From Kiritimatiellia bacterium (GTDB lineage: Bacteria; Verrucomicrobiota; Kiritimatiellia; UBA8416; JADHWI01): a stretch of 34,429 bases of DNA. The notes under the pieces are model-generated. The model saw only the letters and a list, made by a program, of their open reading frames with translations, ran no database searches and was not told the origin of the DNA. The position numbers and the translations under genes were made by a program. Shown here piece by piece: positions 1 through 9,584 of this stretch. The stretch is taken from positions 1 through 34,429 of the forward strand of contig JASLPY010000058.1 in NCBI GenBank assembly GCA_030744755.1. The letters run 5' to 3'. The number at the start of each line of letters is the position of its first letter. The first letter of the stretch is position 1.

Positions 1-170
1 CGTTCGTTCGTTTTCGTCGACAAACAAACGTTATCAGAAGGAGCTCACCATCTCATCGCTGAATCGTTCCGGCTTAGAAGGCCCTTGAGGCGGACTACTT
101 CTCTGCAAAACAGCATCTGGTCACAGAGAGTAAATCTTTGCTAGGCTAAGATGTTTGCTAGGGTAATGTC

Positions 171-1511
171 ATGAACGAAGCCTATGTTACAGGAGACAGC
201 ACCGGTGTTTCGACCGGACTCGATCAGACGGCCCTTGGCAAGATCGAGACTGGGTTCGTGCGACAGAATGTCGTGATGTCGGCTGCAGACAAGGTGGTCT
301 TGCGACGCCTCGCCGAGCAGGTTGCCGGCATTGCGTCCTCCCCGGATATGATCGAAAGGCGGCAGCTCTGGCTGACGCACAACTCGCTCGGGCAAACCCG
401 CCCCCTCGTCTTCTGCGATCCCGAGAACGGTTGGAACGAGATCATTACGGAAGCCCAGATGCAGTGCAGCGGCAAGCTTGCCCGTCGCTGGGAGATGGAT
501 CTGCGCAAGGAGGTCTTCTGGGGCGAGGAGATGGGCGACGACAAGCCGGTGGAACCCTTGTTCGTTGTTCCTTACACGGTGGCGGCTGACGACTGGGGAT
601 TGCAGACGGTCTACCATCAGTCGGGAATGCCCGGCGGGGCGCAGACGTGGGATGGTCCGGTTCAGGACTACGAGCGTGACTTGTCTAAACTGCAGGCGCC
701 ATCCGTGCAAATCGATTGGGAGACTACCAACGATTGCCTGGCAGTGGCGGAAGATGTGTTCGGCGGCGTACTCGACGTCCAGCTCCGGGGTACCTGGTGG
801 TGGTCGCTCGGGCTGACGCTTCCCGCGGTCATGCTGCGGGGGCTGACGAACCTGCTGATGGATTTTGCGGCGCAACCGGATGAGCTCAAGGCCCTGCTGG
901 CCTTCATATCCGACGCCCACATGCAGAAGCTCGACTACCTGGAGAGGGAAGGGCTGCTGACTTCCAACAACGACGGAACATATGTGGGATCGGGGGGATT
1001 CGGTTTTACGGACGAATTGCCGCAGGAGAATCTCGATGGCCGCGTGGGCTGTGCCGATATGTGGGGCTTTGCCGAGAGCCAGGAGACCGTATGCGTGTCA
1101 CCGGAGATGTACGCGGAGTATGTTTTTCCGTACGAGAAACCGATACTCGATCGTTTCGGACTCAACTGTTACGGATGCTGCGAACCCATCGATCCGCGGT
1201 GGGATACGGTCAGGCAACACCGCAACCTGCGCCGTGTCTCCTGTTCGCCATGGGCCGATTATGAGAAGATGGCCGAACTTTTGGGTGGGCAGTATGTTTT
1301 CTCTATGAAGCCCGATCCGGCCGCCATCTCGCAACATGCGATCGACGAGGAAGATATCCGCACCGGACTACGCCGGGACCTGGATGTCACAAGGGGCTGC
1401 GTGGTCGAGATCATTATGAAGGATAACCACACCATCGGGAATCGCCCGAGGAACGTGACCGAATGGTGCCGGATCGCGAAGGAAGAAGCGCACCGCGTGG
1501 CGGGAGAGTAA
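171..1511 (+). CDS. URO-D superfamily protein, cysteine-rich variant (putative methyltransferase)
   Basis: This 446-residue protein looks like the uroporphyrinogen decarboxylase (URO-D) superfamily, which contains HemE and the MtaA/CmuA-type corrinoid methyltransferases. The arginine-rich substrate motif at the N-terminus of true HemE is not visible, so heme synthesis is unlikely. The probable active-site strand reads LNCYGCCEPI (Cys333, Cys336, Cys337), followed by Cys410 in RGCVVEII. These cysteines sit where MtaA-type enzymes carry their zinc ligands, so thiol or methyl transfer is a reasonable inference. No signal peptide is visible. The ATG is preceded by AGGG at a spacing of about 7. 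It is the first gene of a tight operon (6-bp gaps) with a second URO-D protein and a secreted beta-helix protein. Its substrate cannot be read from sequence. Confidence 0.75.
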   Translation: MNEAYVTGDSTGVSTGLDQTALGKIETGFVRQNVVMSAADKVVLRRLAEQVAGIASSPDMIERRQLWLTHNSLGQTRPLVFCDPENGWNEIITEAQMQCSGKLARRWEMDLRKEVFWGEEMGDDKPVEPLFVVPYTVAADDWGLQTVYHQSGMPGGAQTWDGPVQDYERDLSKLQAPSVQIDWETTNDCLAVAEDVFGGVLDVQLRGTWWWSLGLTLPAVMLRGLTNLLMDFAAQPDELKALLAFISDAHMQKLDYLEREGLLTSNNDGTYVGSGGFGFTDELPQENLDGRVGCADMWGFAESQETVCVSPEMYAEYVFPYEKPILDRFGLNCYGCCEPIDPRWDTVRQHRNLRRVSCSPWADYEKMAELLGGQYVFSMKPDPAAISQHAIDEEDIRTGLRRDLDVTRGCVVEIIMKDNHTIGNRPRNVTEWCRIAKEEAHRVAGE

Positions 1512-1517
1512 GCTGTA

Positions 1518-2666
1518 ATGGATATGATAGCCGACAAATGGTCTGAACGGAGCAGGCGGTCGGAGACCGCCCTCAAAAAGGTGTACGAGTTCGCGAACAC
1601 AGAACCTGAGATCGTGATCGTAGACTGCAACTATTGGACATTTGGTGACCTGCCCGAGGAGATCCCGGACGACCACTACACGAATCCAGCCGCCGCGTTT
1701 GAGTATCAGACCGCCAAGATCGAACGCCATTTCGACCAGATACCGGACGATGCCTACATCCCGTTTCTTCACCCCTGGTACGGCACCGGGGTGCTGGCGT
1801 CGGCCTTCGGTATCGACCTCGTCTGCAATCCCAAAGCCGATCCGGCAGTCAACCTGTCCACGATCGAGAAGCCTGAGGAAATAGACGAACTGCAGATGCC
1901 CGTGCCGGGCGAGTCAGGTGCGATGAAGATCGTCACCGACTACCTGGATTACTTCAAGGCCCATTCAGATGTGCCGGTGGTGATCACCGATTGCCAGGGA
2001 CCGCTGACGACGGCGTTTCAAGTCGTGGGATACGACAAGTTCTGCTACTGGATGCAGGACGATCCCAGGCGTATCCACAAGCTGATGGAGATGGTCACCG
2101 AAGCGCTCATTCAATGGGTGCGTTTCCAGAAGGAGCGGGCTGACCAGCCGCTGGACGGTTGCTGCTACCCGCTCAGTATCAAGGTCCCTCAGGGGTATGG
2201 CGGTGTTTGGATGTCAGACGACGATTCCGTGATCATGGGCGGCGAACTATACGGCGAGTTCGTCAGACCCTATAACGAGCGATTCCTGAAAGCGTTCGGA
2301 GGCGGGTGCATCCATTATTGCGGCAACTCGACGCAGAACATTGAGAACTACCTGCGCACCGAGGGTGTCACGGCGATCAACAATTTCAACTTGGACAACA
2401 TCGAGGCGGCCGCCGCCATACGGCGTCCGCTGCAGGAAAAGGGTATTGTCTACATGGCCTGCGATTTTGTGCCCAGCGACGATCGACTCGATGATTATTA
2501 CGCTGAACTGGTCAAGGCCATGAATGGCCCCGAGGGACTGATTATCTGTCCTTACGTGGCACCCGCCATTGAGCTAAACAAGGGGCAATATGCCGGCGCC
2601 TCACGGGACCGCATGGCGGTTGCGAAGAGGGTATTTGGGCGCATCAAGCAGGTCTGTTATGAGTAA
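1518..2666 (+). CDS. URO-D superfamily protein with His-x-Cys metal site (putative methyltransferase)
   Basis: This 382-residue URO-D fold protein is distinct from its upstream neighbour. The motif CIHYCGNSTQ places His266 and Cys268 two residues apart, and Cys344 follows in LIICPYVAPA. This H-x-C...C arrangement matches the zinc site of MtaA/MtbA-type methyltransferases, which activate a thiol for methyl transfer. The HemE signature near the N-terminus is absent. The start codon lies 6 bp after the previous stop, with GGAGAG about 9 bases upstream; a second in-frame ATG follows at 1524. It is cytoplasmic, with no signal peptide or membrane segment. It may work with the upstream paralogue, for example as two halves of a demethylation or methyl-transfer route. 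No corrinoid-binding protein is encoded in this window, so the methyl donor and acceptor remain unknown. Confidence 0.78.
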   Translation: MDMIADKWSERSRRSETALKKVYEFANTEPEIVIVDCNYWTFGDLPEEIPDDHYTNPAAAFEYQTAKIERHFDQIPDDAYIPFLHPWYGTGVLASAFGIDLVCNPKADPAVNLSTIEKPEEIDELQMPVPGESGAMKIVTDYLDYFKAHSDVPVVITDCQGPLTTAFQVVGYDKFCYWMQDDPRRIHKLMEMVTEALIQWVRFQKERADQPLDGCCYPLSIKVPQGYGGVWMSDDDSVIMGGELYGEFVRPYNERFLKAFGGGCIHYCGNSTQNIENYLRTEGVTAINNFNLDNIEAAAAIRRPLQEKGIVYMACDFVPSDDRLDDYYAELVKAMNGPEGLIICPYVAPAIELNKGQYAGASRDRMAVAKRVFGRIKQVCYE

Positions 2667-2672
2667 CATATC

Positions 2673-4934
2673 ATGAAAGCATCTATCACAGCATTAACCA
2701 TAGCCCTGGGCGCTTGCTCGCTTCAGGCGACTGAGTATCACGTATCCACCACCGGCCTCGACGGGAACGCGGGCTCGAAGTCAAAGCCCTTCAAGACCAT
2801 CTCGGCGGCCGCGCAAGTTGCTCGGCCCGGCGATGTGATCACCGTTCACGAGGGTGTCTACCGCGAGCGAGTCAATCCGCCCCGCGGCGGCTTGTCCGAC
2901 AACAAGCGGATTGTCTACCAGGCGGCGCCCGGCGAGAAAGTCGTGATCAAGGGATCGGAGATAATCAAGGGATGGGAGAAAGTTCAGGACGGTGTCTGGA
3001 AGGTGGCGCTGCCCAACAAGTTCTTCGGCGATTATAGTCCCTACACAGATGTAATAAGGGGGGAGTGGCATTCACACAGGGGATATCCGCGACATACCGG
3101 CACGGTCTATCTCAATGGCACCTGGCTGGATGAGGCGCGGGAGCTGGAACAGGTATTGCCTGCCCCGGATGCCGGATCGCAGACTGATTCCAAAGACAAG
3201 GTGCTGGGTGGACAGAAGGCAGACTATCCCGGCAGGGCGATATCGGGAACAGAGGACGATGTTATCTACCAGACCTGCAGGTATAATTTGAATGGATATC
3301 GGTTTGCCGTACCCGACGGAACATATAGGGTCACCTTGAAATTCTGTGAGCCGCATTTCGATTCTAAAGGCAAGCGGCTATGTGACGTGAAACTGCAGGG
3401 GAAGAAGGTACTCGGCAATTTCGATATCTTCGCGAAGGTCGGCCAGTTTGCGGCTCATGATGAATCTTTTGACGATATTGAGGTTGAGGATGGGGAGCTG
3501 AAGCTAGACATCATCAACCGCGTATCAATGGCGTGCATTTCCGGGATCGAGATCCAGAAGGGAAGCTACAGCAAAAGGATAAACTGTGGCGGGCCCCAAT
3601 GGAAAGGCTATCAACGTGATCCCGCGACGGGCAGGGCAGCTGCCCCTGCCGCGGGTGGCAGGCCTCTCTGGAAAGCGGAAGTGGACGAAACCAAAACCAC
3701 CATCTGGGCGCAATTCAAGGATCTTGATCCCAATAAGGAACTCGTGGAAATCAATGTGCGGCGAAGCGTCTTCTATCCCGGCAAGACAGGGCAAAACTAT
3801 ATTACTGTTCGCGGTTTCACAATGCGCCACGCGGCAACGCCATGGTCCGGTGCGATGTCTGAGCAGATCGGTTTGATCGGTACCCATTGGTCAAAAGGAT
3901 GGATTATTGAAAACAATATTATCAGCCACTCCATGAACACCGGCATAACGCTTGGACGTTACGACCTGGGTGAATTTGGAATTGCCCTGCCGGCGGTATC
4001 GGCTCCCGGGTTCGTCAAGTCCTGTGAGCTGGCGCTTGAGCATGGATGGTCAAAGGAGAAGATCGGCAGCCATATTGTCCGCAACAACCATATCTCGCAT
4101 TGCGAGAAGAACGGTATTCACGGCAGTTTGGGCGGGATATTCTGCACCATTGAAGGCAACACAATCTGCGACATTGCTATGCGAGGCTGGATTGGCGGCC
4201 CCGACGTTGCGGGACTCAAACTGCTGGCTTCGAATGACGTGATCATAAGGAGGAATCACATCTACCGGTGCGGCGGGGTGGGAGGCCTCTGGCTGGATTG
4301 GATGGCGCAAGGTACGCGTGTGACCGGCAACCTGCTGCATGACAACAGCCAGGACCTTTTCATGGAAGTTGATCATGGCCCGTTCCTGATAGATCACAAC
4401 CTGTTCCTGTCGGGTAGATCTCTGCGGGACTGGTCGCAGGGCGGTGCTTACGCGCACAACCTGTTCGCCGGGTCCATCAGCTTTCGCAAAGAACGCAGGC
4501 AAACACCCTATTTCAGAGCGCATAGTATGAAGGACATGAGAATCTCAAGTATCCAGGACAAGGACCTGCGCTTCTACAACAACATCTTTATAGGGCGCAA
4601 AGACCTGGCCGCTCTTGTTGGTTCCAAGCTTGTAAAGGATTCCGGCAACCTCTTCCTTGAAGGCGTAAAGAGTTCTATTGAAGAGAAAGACAATGCTTTC
4701 CTGCTTAATATCCCGCAGTATTCAGCCGAGACATCGCAGAAACGTGTCATGGTGACTACAGAACTGCTTGGCAAAGCAAAGGTCCCCGACGCCCCTTTCG
4801 AGCAGCCCGACGGAACGCCTTATCGACTCGACACGGACTACTCTGGAAAGAAGAGAAACGCAGAGAATCCCGCTCCCGGCCCGTTTCAGTCCTCAAGTGA
4901 GCAAGTCATTGGTCTCAAAGTCTGGCCCAAGTGA
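2673..4934 (+). CDS. Secreted right-handed beta-helix protein with malectin-like insert
   Basis: This 753-residue protein starts with a short export signal ending near Ala19; Cys15 in ALGACS could alternatively be a lipobox. Residues about 22-105 resemble the DUF1565/parallel-beta-helix N-terminus seen in polysaccharide lyases and glycosidases (GLDGNAGSKSKPFKTI, then GDVITVHEGVYRERV). Residues about 190-300 look like an inserted malectin-type carbohydrate-binding domain (DGTYRVTLKFCEPHFDSKGK). Residues about 375-620 show repeated coils with Asn and Gly turns (IIENNIISHSMNTGIT, HIVRNNHISHCEKNGIHG) typical of a right-handed beta-helix. A role in binding or cleaving polysaccharide outside the cytoplasm is inferred; no catalytic residues can be assigned with confidence. 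The gene begins 6 bp after a URO-D gene and is probably translated from the same messenger. Confidence 0.8.
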   Translation: MKASITALTIALGACSLQATEYHVSTTGLDGNAGSKSKPFKTISAAAQVARPGDVITVHEGVYRERVNPPRGGLSDNKRIVYQAAPGEKVVIKGSEIIKGWEKVQDGVWKVALPNKFFGDYSPYTDVIRGEWHSHRGYPRHTGTVYLNGTWLDEARELEQVLPAPDAGSQTDSKDKVLGGQKADYPGRAISGTEDDVIYQTCRYNLNGYRFAVPDGTYRVTLKFCEPHFDSKGKRLCDVKLQGKKVLGNFDIFAKVGQFAAHDESFDDIEVEDGELKLDIINRVSMACISGIEIQKGSYSKRINCGGPQWKGYQRDPATGRAAAPAAGGRPLWKAEVDETKTTIWAQFKDLDPNKELVEINVRRSVFYPGKTGQNYITVRGFTMRHAATPWSGAMSEQIGLIGTHWSKGWIIENNIISHSMNTGITLGRYDLGEFGIALPAVSAPGFVKSCELALEHGWSKEKIGSHIVRNNHISHCEKNGIHGSLGGIFCTIEGNTICDIAMRGWIGGPDVAGLKLLASNDVIIRRNHIYRCGGVGGLWLDWMAQGTRVTGNLLHDNSQDLFMEVDHGPFLIDHNLFLSGRSLRDWSQGGAYAHNLFAGSISFRKERRQTPYFRAHSMKDMRISSIQDKDLRFYNNIFIGRKDLAALVGSKLVKDSGNLFLEGVKSSIEEKDNAFLLNIPQYSAETSQKRVMVTTELLGKAKVPDAPFEQPDGTPYRLDTDYSGKKRNAENPAPGPFQSSSEQVIGLKVWPK

Positions 4935-4978
4935 CAGGCGCTGGCTAATTTCCGCACAGAAACTACTTAACCTATGGC

Positions 4979-5413
4979 TCAGGAAGGATGTCTGTCATCT
5001 TCGGAGCGGGTGACTTCCCTGGATGACGGGTCTCCGGGCAGGAATGGTTTTACGAAGGCTTCGACGAAGTCATACTTGCTTGCGAAATCTTCCTTTCTGT
5101 CCTCGTCTGTCTTGCCCAGCATTCCGGCGTCCACGAGGTTGAAGACGATCTCACCAAAATCACTTGTGGCCTCGATCCCCCAGGCTGTGAGAACGGTGTA
5201 AGTCATCGGGCCGAACTCCTGAAGTGCGAACTCCCGTACGCATTCGACGAGTTCCGTCCCGCTTATGTGCTTGTCGGGTCCCGACCTGGGTTTGCTCAGA
5301 GCCTTGGCCGAAAAATCGAGTGCGTCGCGAATGAAGAAGTATGCTTCCTCATCGTACCGGGGGTCATTCTGGTGAATCTGGCCTACAGTGTTCACAAAAG
5401 CATTATCATTCAT
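4979..5413 (-). CDS. Minf_1886-like small protein (Verrucomicrobia/Planctomycetes-restricted family)
   Basis: This protein of about 144 residues resembles the uncharacterised Minf_1886-type family, which I recall as restricted to Verrucomicrobia, Planctomycetes and relatives; recognition is by general pattern (YFFIRDALDFS, then FGPMTYTVLTAWGI and FGEIVFNLVDAGML). The ATG at 5413 was chosen because GGAG lies 9 bases upstream; the ATG at 5419 is too close to that site. A longer in-frame reading back to 5494 would overlap the HIT gene and adds a basic, low-complexity tail. It is acidic, soluble and without signal peptide. It follows the HIT gene by 44 bp on the same strand, so co-transcription is likely. 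Its function is unknown. Confidence 0.72.
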   Translation of the reverse strand: MNDNAFVNTVGQIHQNDPRYDEEAYFFIRDALDFSAKALSKPRSGPDKHISGTELVECVREFALQEFGPMTYTVLTAWGIEATSDFGEIVFNLVDAGMLGKTDEDRKEDFASKYDFVEAFVKPFLPGDPSSREVTRSEDDRHPS

Positions 5414-5457
5414 GCTCATCTTCTCCAATGGTCTCGCCGCAAAGAGGGGCGTTCTTC

Positions 5458-5880
5458 TCAGTCTTTGAATGCGTCGCAGATTTGCCTGGCGCATTCCGCC
5501 ATTTCATCGGTGTTGTCATATGATTGTGCATTCCAGTTCCAGGAATGACCATCCCAGGTAAAACGCGGGATAACATGGAAATGAACATGTGGCACGACTT
5601 GCCCGGCTACGGAGCCATTCGCTTGCGTAATGTTCAAACCGTCGGATTGCAGGCCATCCTCGATTGCCCGGGCCACCTTCTGAACCGCGACGATCAATGC
5701 CTGTAATTCACTAGCCGGCATAGATGTTATGGGGTCATGGTGTCGTTTGGGTATTACCAGGCAGTGTCCCTTTACGATAGGGCCGATATCCAGGAAGGCG
5801 AGTGTATCCTCATCCTCATAGATCCTGGTGCAGGGAAGTTCGCCTTTGACGATCTTACAGAAAATGCAGTCAGTACTCAT
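5458..5880 (-). CDS. HIT family nucleotide hydrolase/transferase
   Basis: This 140-residue protein has the full histidine-triad signature HVHFHV (His98, His100, His102), in which the middle histidine is normally the nucleophile acting on the alpha-phosphate of nucleotides such as adenosine phosphoramidates or Ap4A. The N-terminal CIFC pair (Cys5, Cys8) and the RIYEDEDTLAFLDIGP block are typical of bacterial HinT/Hit proteins; the cysteines often bind zinc with a histidine. Length is normal for the family. The start at 5880 is preceded by AAGGAGG, but at a long spacing of about 12 bases. It is divergent from the outer-membrane barrel gene and likely forms a two-gene unit with the Minf_1886-like gene downstream. 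Confidence 0.93.
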   Translation of the reverse strand: MSTDCIFCKIVKGELPCTRIYEDEDTLAFLDIGPIVKGHCLVIPKRHHDPITSMPASELQALIVAVQKVARAIEDGLQSDGLNITQANGSVAGQVVPHVHFHVIPRFTWDGHSWNWNAQSYDNTDEMAECARQICDAFKD

Positions 5881-5886
5881 ACGTTG

Positions 5887-5916
5887 TTGAGTCCTCCTTC
5901 CCTCGTTTGGTATACT
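5887..5916 (+). promoter_or_regulatory. Candidate sigma70-like promoter for the barrel/beta-helix genes
   Basis: TTGAGT (5887-5892) and TATACT (5911-5916) are separated by 18 bases, close to the sigma70 pattern. The first ATG downstream is at 6009, giving an untranslated leader of about 85 bases. The site lies in the divergent gap upstream of the HIT gene. This is motif matching only. Confidence 0.3.
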
Positions 5917-6008
5917 TTAAGCTGCTTTAGTATTGGAAGTTCCAGATACAGTACACGAAGGCTCATCGGCGCAAAAGTCATATCTTGCCTGAAGAAAGGA
6001 AAACACAG

Positions 6009-7058
6009 ATGGAGAGTACCCGTATGAAGTCGCTAACGATACTGTTTGCAACAACATCCCTGGCTTTGAATGCAGCAGGCGGTGAGATCTTTTCGGCTGG
6101 TCGTCCTGCAGGTTTGGAGTCGAGAGATGCCGGGCTGAGATTGCGGGCGGGGGCTCTTTTCGAGTTTGAAGGCATGGTGGAGGAGACTACAAGGAGTTTC
6201 TACGATGTCACCGGCCAGTCCTACAAGCAGGAAGATGCGGAGACATATGACAGCGATGACTTCGGAATGGAAGATGGCTACCCGATGATCGGGCTATCGT
6301 TTGAAAATGGCGCACGCTTCCTGACCTTTCAATTCGACTTCATGCTGATGAATCCTGACACGGAAGCGGTAGCAAAGCGCAACTACTACATCGGTGTTTC
6401 CGAGGTGGAATTTGACGGGGTTGAGTATGACCACATGAAGATCGAGGAAGGAGTGCCGTTTTCGTTGGATTTCTTCGGGGGAACAGTGGAAATGCGTGGT
6501 CTCTTTACACCTTTCACTTTCAGCCCGTCTCCGTCCATGCAGATTTCGCCTTTCCTGGACCTGGGACTGTTCATGTTTCTTGGCTATTACGATATTGATG
6601 CGGGCGAGGCTACAGGAATTGTTCAATACCAGGAGCCCCCGGAGGATTTCGTTGTTGGTGGCCAGGCGGATGGTTTCATCGGGGCAGGCCTTCCAGAGCT
6701 TGGTTTGGGGTGTGAAATCAGGATGGGGCAGCCGGATGATGTTAACTTCGTGCTGCAGGGGCACTACTCCGTGTGCCAATACGACGGCAGTTCAAAGTAT
6801 CTCACCACTTCCAGCGGCAGGGATAAGGATGTCGATATTGATCATGTGAATGCACGTCTCCGATGTTCGGTAGAATTCCCGATGCAGAGCGGCCGGTGTG
6901 TTACACTTGGGGTGGAATACCAGCTCATAGACATGGACGTTGCCATTACTTCTCAGTCTGATACAGAAGAAGAGATAATTGAGAATCGCGAACGCTTTGA
7001 CAAATTTGCAGAACTGAAGATGCAATACGCGGCAGCCATGCTTGGTCTCACTTTCTAG
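6009..7058 (+). CDS. Putative outer-membrane beta-barrel protein
   Basis: This 349-residue protein has a basic N-terminus and a hydrophobic segment ending AALNAAGG-like (read SLALNAAGG), consistent with a Sec signal peptide, followed by many amphipathic strands separated by acidic loops. It ends in MLGLTF; a C-terminal phenylalanine is the usual BAM recognition feature of outer-membrane barrels. The ATG at 6009 is preferred because AAAGGA lies about 8 bases upstream; an upstream ATG at 5985 and an internal one at 6024 are alternatives. I do not recognise a named family. The broken surface protein begins 9 bp downstream, so the two were probably co-expressed. The barrel could be a porin or a partner for that protein, which is inference. 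Confidence 0.6.
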   Translation: MESTRMKSLTILFATTSLALNAAGGEIFSAGRPAGLESRDAGLRLRAGALFEFEGMVEETTRSFYDVTGQSYKQEDAETYDSDDFGMEDGYPMIGLSFENGARFLTFQFDFMLMNPDTEAVAKRNYYIGVSEVEFDGVEYDHMKIEEGVPFSLDFFGGTVEMRGLFTPFTFSPSPSMQISPFLDLGLFMFLGYYDIDAGEATGIVQYQEPPEDFVVGGQADGFIGAGLPELGLGCEIRMGQPDDVNFVLQGHYSVCQYDGSSKYLTTSSGRDKDVDIDHVNARLRCSVEFPMQSGRCVTLGVEYQLIDMDVAITSQSDTEEEIIENRERFDKFAELKMQYAAAMLGLTF

Positions 7059-7067
7059 GAGTTGAGC

Positions 7068-9584
7068 GTGATAACGTGGCGACGTTTAGCGATAGCAATG
7101 CTTGCTGCATTGATGCTGATGCTCAGGTACGCCCCCGGCGGCGACGTAAGTGGCATTGTTGCCACGGATTCCGTCTGGACAGTGGCGGGTAGCCCATACA
7201 ACGTTGTTAGCAATCTCACCGTAGCGACAAATGTGTTGCTTGAGATTGAGCCCGGCGTTGAGGTCCATATCGGCACCTCTTCTGTATTCACCGTCGAGGG
7301 ATCCCTGGAAGCAATTGGTTCAGAGTTGCTCCGTGTGACCTTCGGGCCCATGGAAGGGGAGTCTTCCGGTGGACGACTGGCGTTCAATGGTGACCTCGGG
7401 GACAGCTCACTTGGAGCAACTGGCGTTCTGCACAACTGCGATTTCGGGTTTATTGGAGCTAATCCAGCCATGCTTCATGCAGACCACACCGATCTCACCC
7501 TGTCGGGATGCAATCTTACCAACCTGGACTCGAAGGCCGTCTTGGCCAATGACTCACGTATAGCAGTATTGGGAAACATATTCTCCGATACTCACGAAGG
7601 TATCAACGCGGTACGTTGCGCGGGCACCATCAGTTCAAACAGCATTTCGCGTCTTTTTGGTGACTGGGATGCTATTGACCTGGATGCCTACTGGCTGGGT
7701 CCGGGGGATACGTCGATCGTAGTGGAATGCAATTCCCTTTTCAACGGAGGTGATGATGCCATTGATATCAATTTCACACCGGCCATACTTCGTTTCAACG
7801 TGATAAGCAACTTTGCTGACAAGGGGATTTCCCTTGGCTTGGGAGGAAACTCTCCCGATAGCCTGGAAGAAGGTGCAGTCACGATTATTGCGAACTGCCT
7901 GATCACCGAATGCGCGTTGGGCGTGGCGATCAAAGATGGATCGCTGCCCAGGATTGAGAACTGTACGATTGTAAACTGCGACGAAGGAGTGAGCAGTTAC
8001 GAGAAAATAGGTGGCGCAGGGGGCGGTGGAGGAAGCCTTTCTAATTCGATCGTCTGGGACTGCGTGGACGGCATTCTGCTCGCCGACGGCTCAACACTTG
8101 ACGTTGGATATTCGGATATCACCGGGAGTGATACATGGCCCGGGGAAAGCAATATCTGGAGCGCTCCGTCTTTTGTCGATGGTGCCGGTGACTTTCGCCT
8201 GCTTCCCGGTTCGCCCTGCATCGATTCGGGTTCTAACATGTCCGGAATGGAGTCGTCCACGGATCTTGACGGCAACGCCAGGCTGGTCAACGGGACAGTG
8301 GATATGGGTTGCTACGAGTTTGCAGTGGGTGCCCTCATGTGTGATGTGAGGGCCGATCCCGCATATGGTGAGTTGCCGCTGTCCGTTGAGCTCACGGCGC
8401 ACGTTTCCGGGACAAACATTTCAGGTCTTATTTACTGGTGGGATCTTGATGGTGACGGAACGTACGACCTGCCGGCTGGTGTTCAAACTGTTGTTACAAA
8501 CGTCTACCTGGAAGTCGGCTTGCATGATGCAGGACTGATGGTCAGCAATTCGGCCGGAGAAACTGTGAGCGTTCTGAAGGAAGGGCTTGTAGCCGTAGCG
8601 GGTCCGGATACGGTGTACGTCTCCCTCGATGGCGGACATGTGTTTCCATACACGAACTGGTCGGATGCGGCAACGAACATGGAAGCAGCACTGGGGATCG
8701 CAGACTACGGTACTCTAGTACTCGTAAGCAACGGGACATACGATTTGTCGGGCGAACTGCAGGTGAATGGGCAGGTGATACTGCAGGGAGTGGGAGGGTG
8801 GAGCAACACGGTTCTTGATGCCGGTGGACTGTCCAGGTGTTTAGCGTTGAACCATGCCGGCGCCGAAATCGACGGCTTCACTGTTACTGGGGGTGCGGCG
8901 GATAAAGGAGCCGGGATCATGTTGGCCGACGACGCTACAGTCCGGAATTGTCTGATCGTCTCCAACAACGCGACTGGCCGCGGCGGCGGCGTATACTGTG
9001 ACGGATCCGGCGAGATCCTGGACTGTACGATTAAGGATAACACTTCGGGTGCAAACGGAGGCGGTTTCTACCTCAACCGGGGCGGGTCTGTTGACAGGTG
9101 CCATATCGTCAGTAACCGGACTCTTTCAGCCGGCGCCGACGGCGGCGGCATGTTCATTTACAGGGGTGGGAGCGCAGCAAACTCTCTTGCATTCGGCAAT
9201 CTTGCTCAGGATAAGGGTGGAGGCTTCTATTGCGACAGGGGTGGACTCGTAGAGAGTTGTACTGCGGCAGGCAACTCCGCCCAGTACGGCGGGGGAACCA
9301 GGTGCTATAGCGGTGGCACCGTAAGGAATACCATTTCATTCTACAATTCTGCGCCTAACGGATCGAACAACTACAGCTCCGCGAGCGCGTCATACTCGTA
9401 CACCTGTACCGCGCCTGCCATAGCGGGAGAAGGAAATATCACCAACTCGCCGTTGTTTGTCGCGCTTGATGCAGCCGACTTGCGCTTGCAACGTGGTTCA
9501 CAGTGCATAAATACAGGCATTGACCAGGGATGGATGGAGCTACGGATCTGGTCGGCAACAGGCGCGTTATGGGGCTTGATGTAG
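7068..9584 (+). pseudogene. Giant beta-helix/PKD surface protein, N-terminal part (broken by frameshift)
   Basis: This is the 5-prime part of a secreted protein whose full frame ran to 11416. GTG at 7068 is the preferred start, with GGAG six bases upstream; a TTG at 7062 abuts that site. A signal peptide (ITWRRLAIAMLAALMLML) is followed by a first right-handed beta-helix, which closes with a choice-of-anchor-Q-like motif (LLPGSPCIDSG, then TVDMGCYEF). A PKD domain follows (IYWWDLDGDGTYDLP, then LMVSNSAGE). A second beta-helix begins with YVSLDGGHVFPYTNW. The reading frame is lost near 9528-9540: the frame used to that point ends out of register, while the expected continuation (GATDLVGNRR, then DVDMGAYEYGG) is encoded one frame away. 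The reading frame that was lost resumes in the next entry. It lies 9 bp after the barrel gene. Confidence 0.78.
9528..9538 (+). repeat. Short GGAT tandem repeat at the frameshift
   Basis: The bases read GGATGGATGGA, two full GGAT units plus a partial third, exactly where the beta-helix protein changes frame. Losing one four-base unit, or one base, here would produce the observed shift. The repeat is short, so it is weak evidence for active slippage. Confidence 0.55.

Noticed and set aside
5..30. Imperfect inverted repeat CGTTCGTTT...AAACAAACG near the window start
   Set aside because: Short, with low-complexity CGTT repeats; the upstream context is cut off.
141..920. 259-codon minus-strand frame opposite the first URO-D gene
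   Set aside because: The + strand frame has clear family features; the antisense product is Arg/His-rich and featureless.
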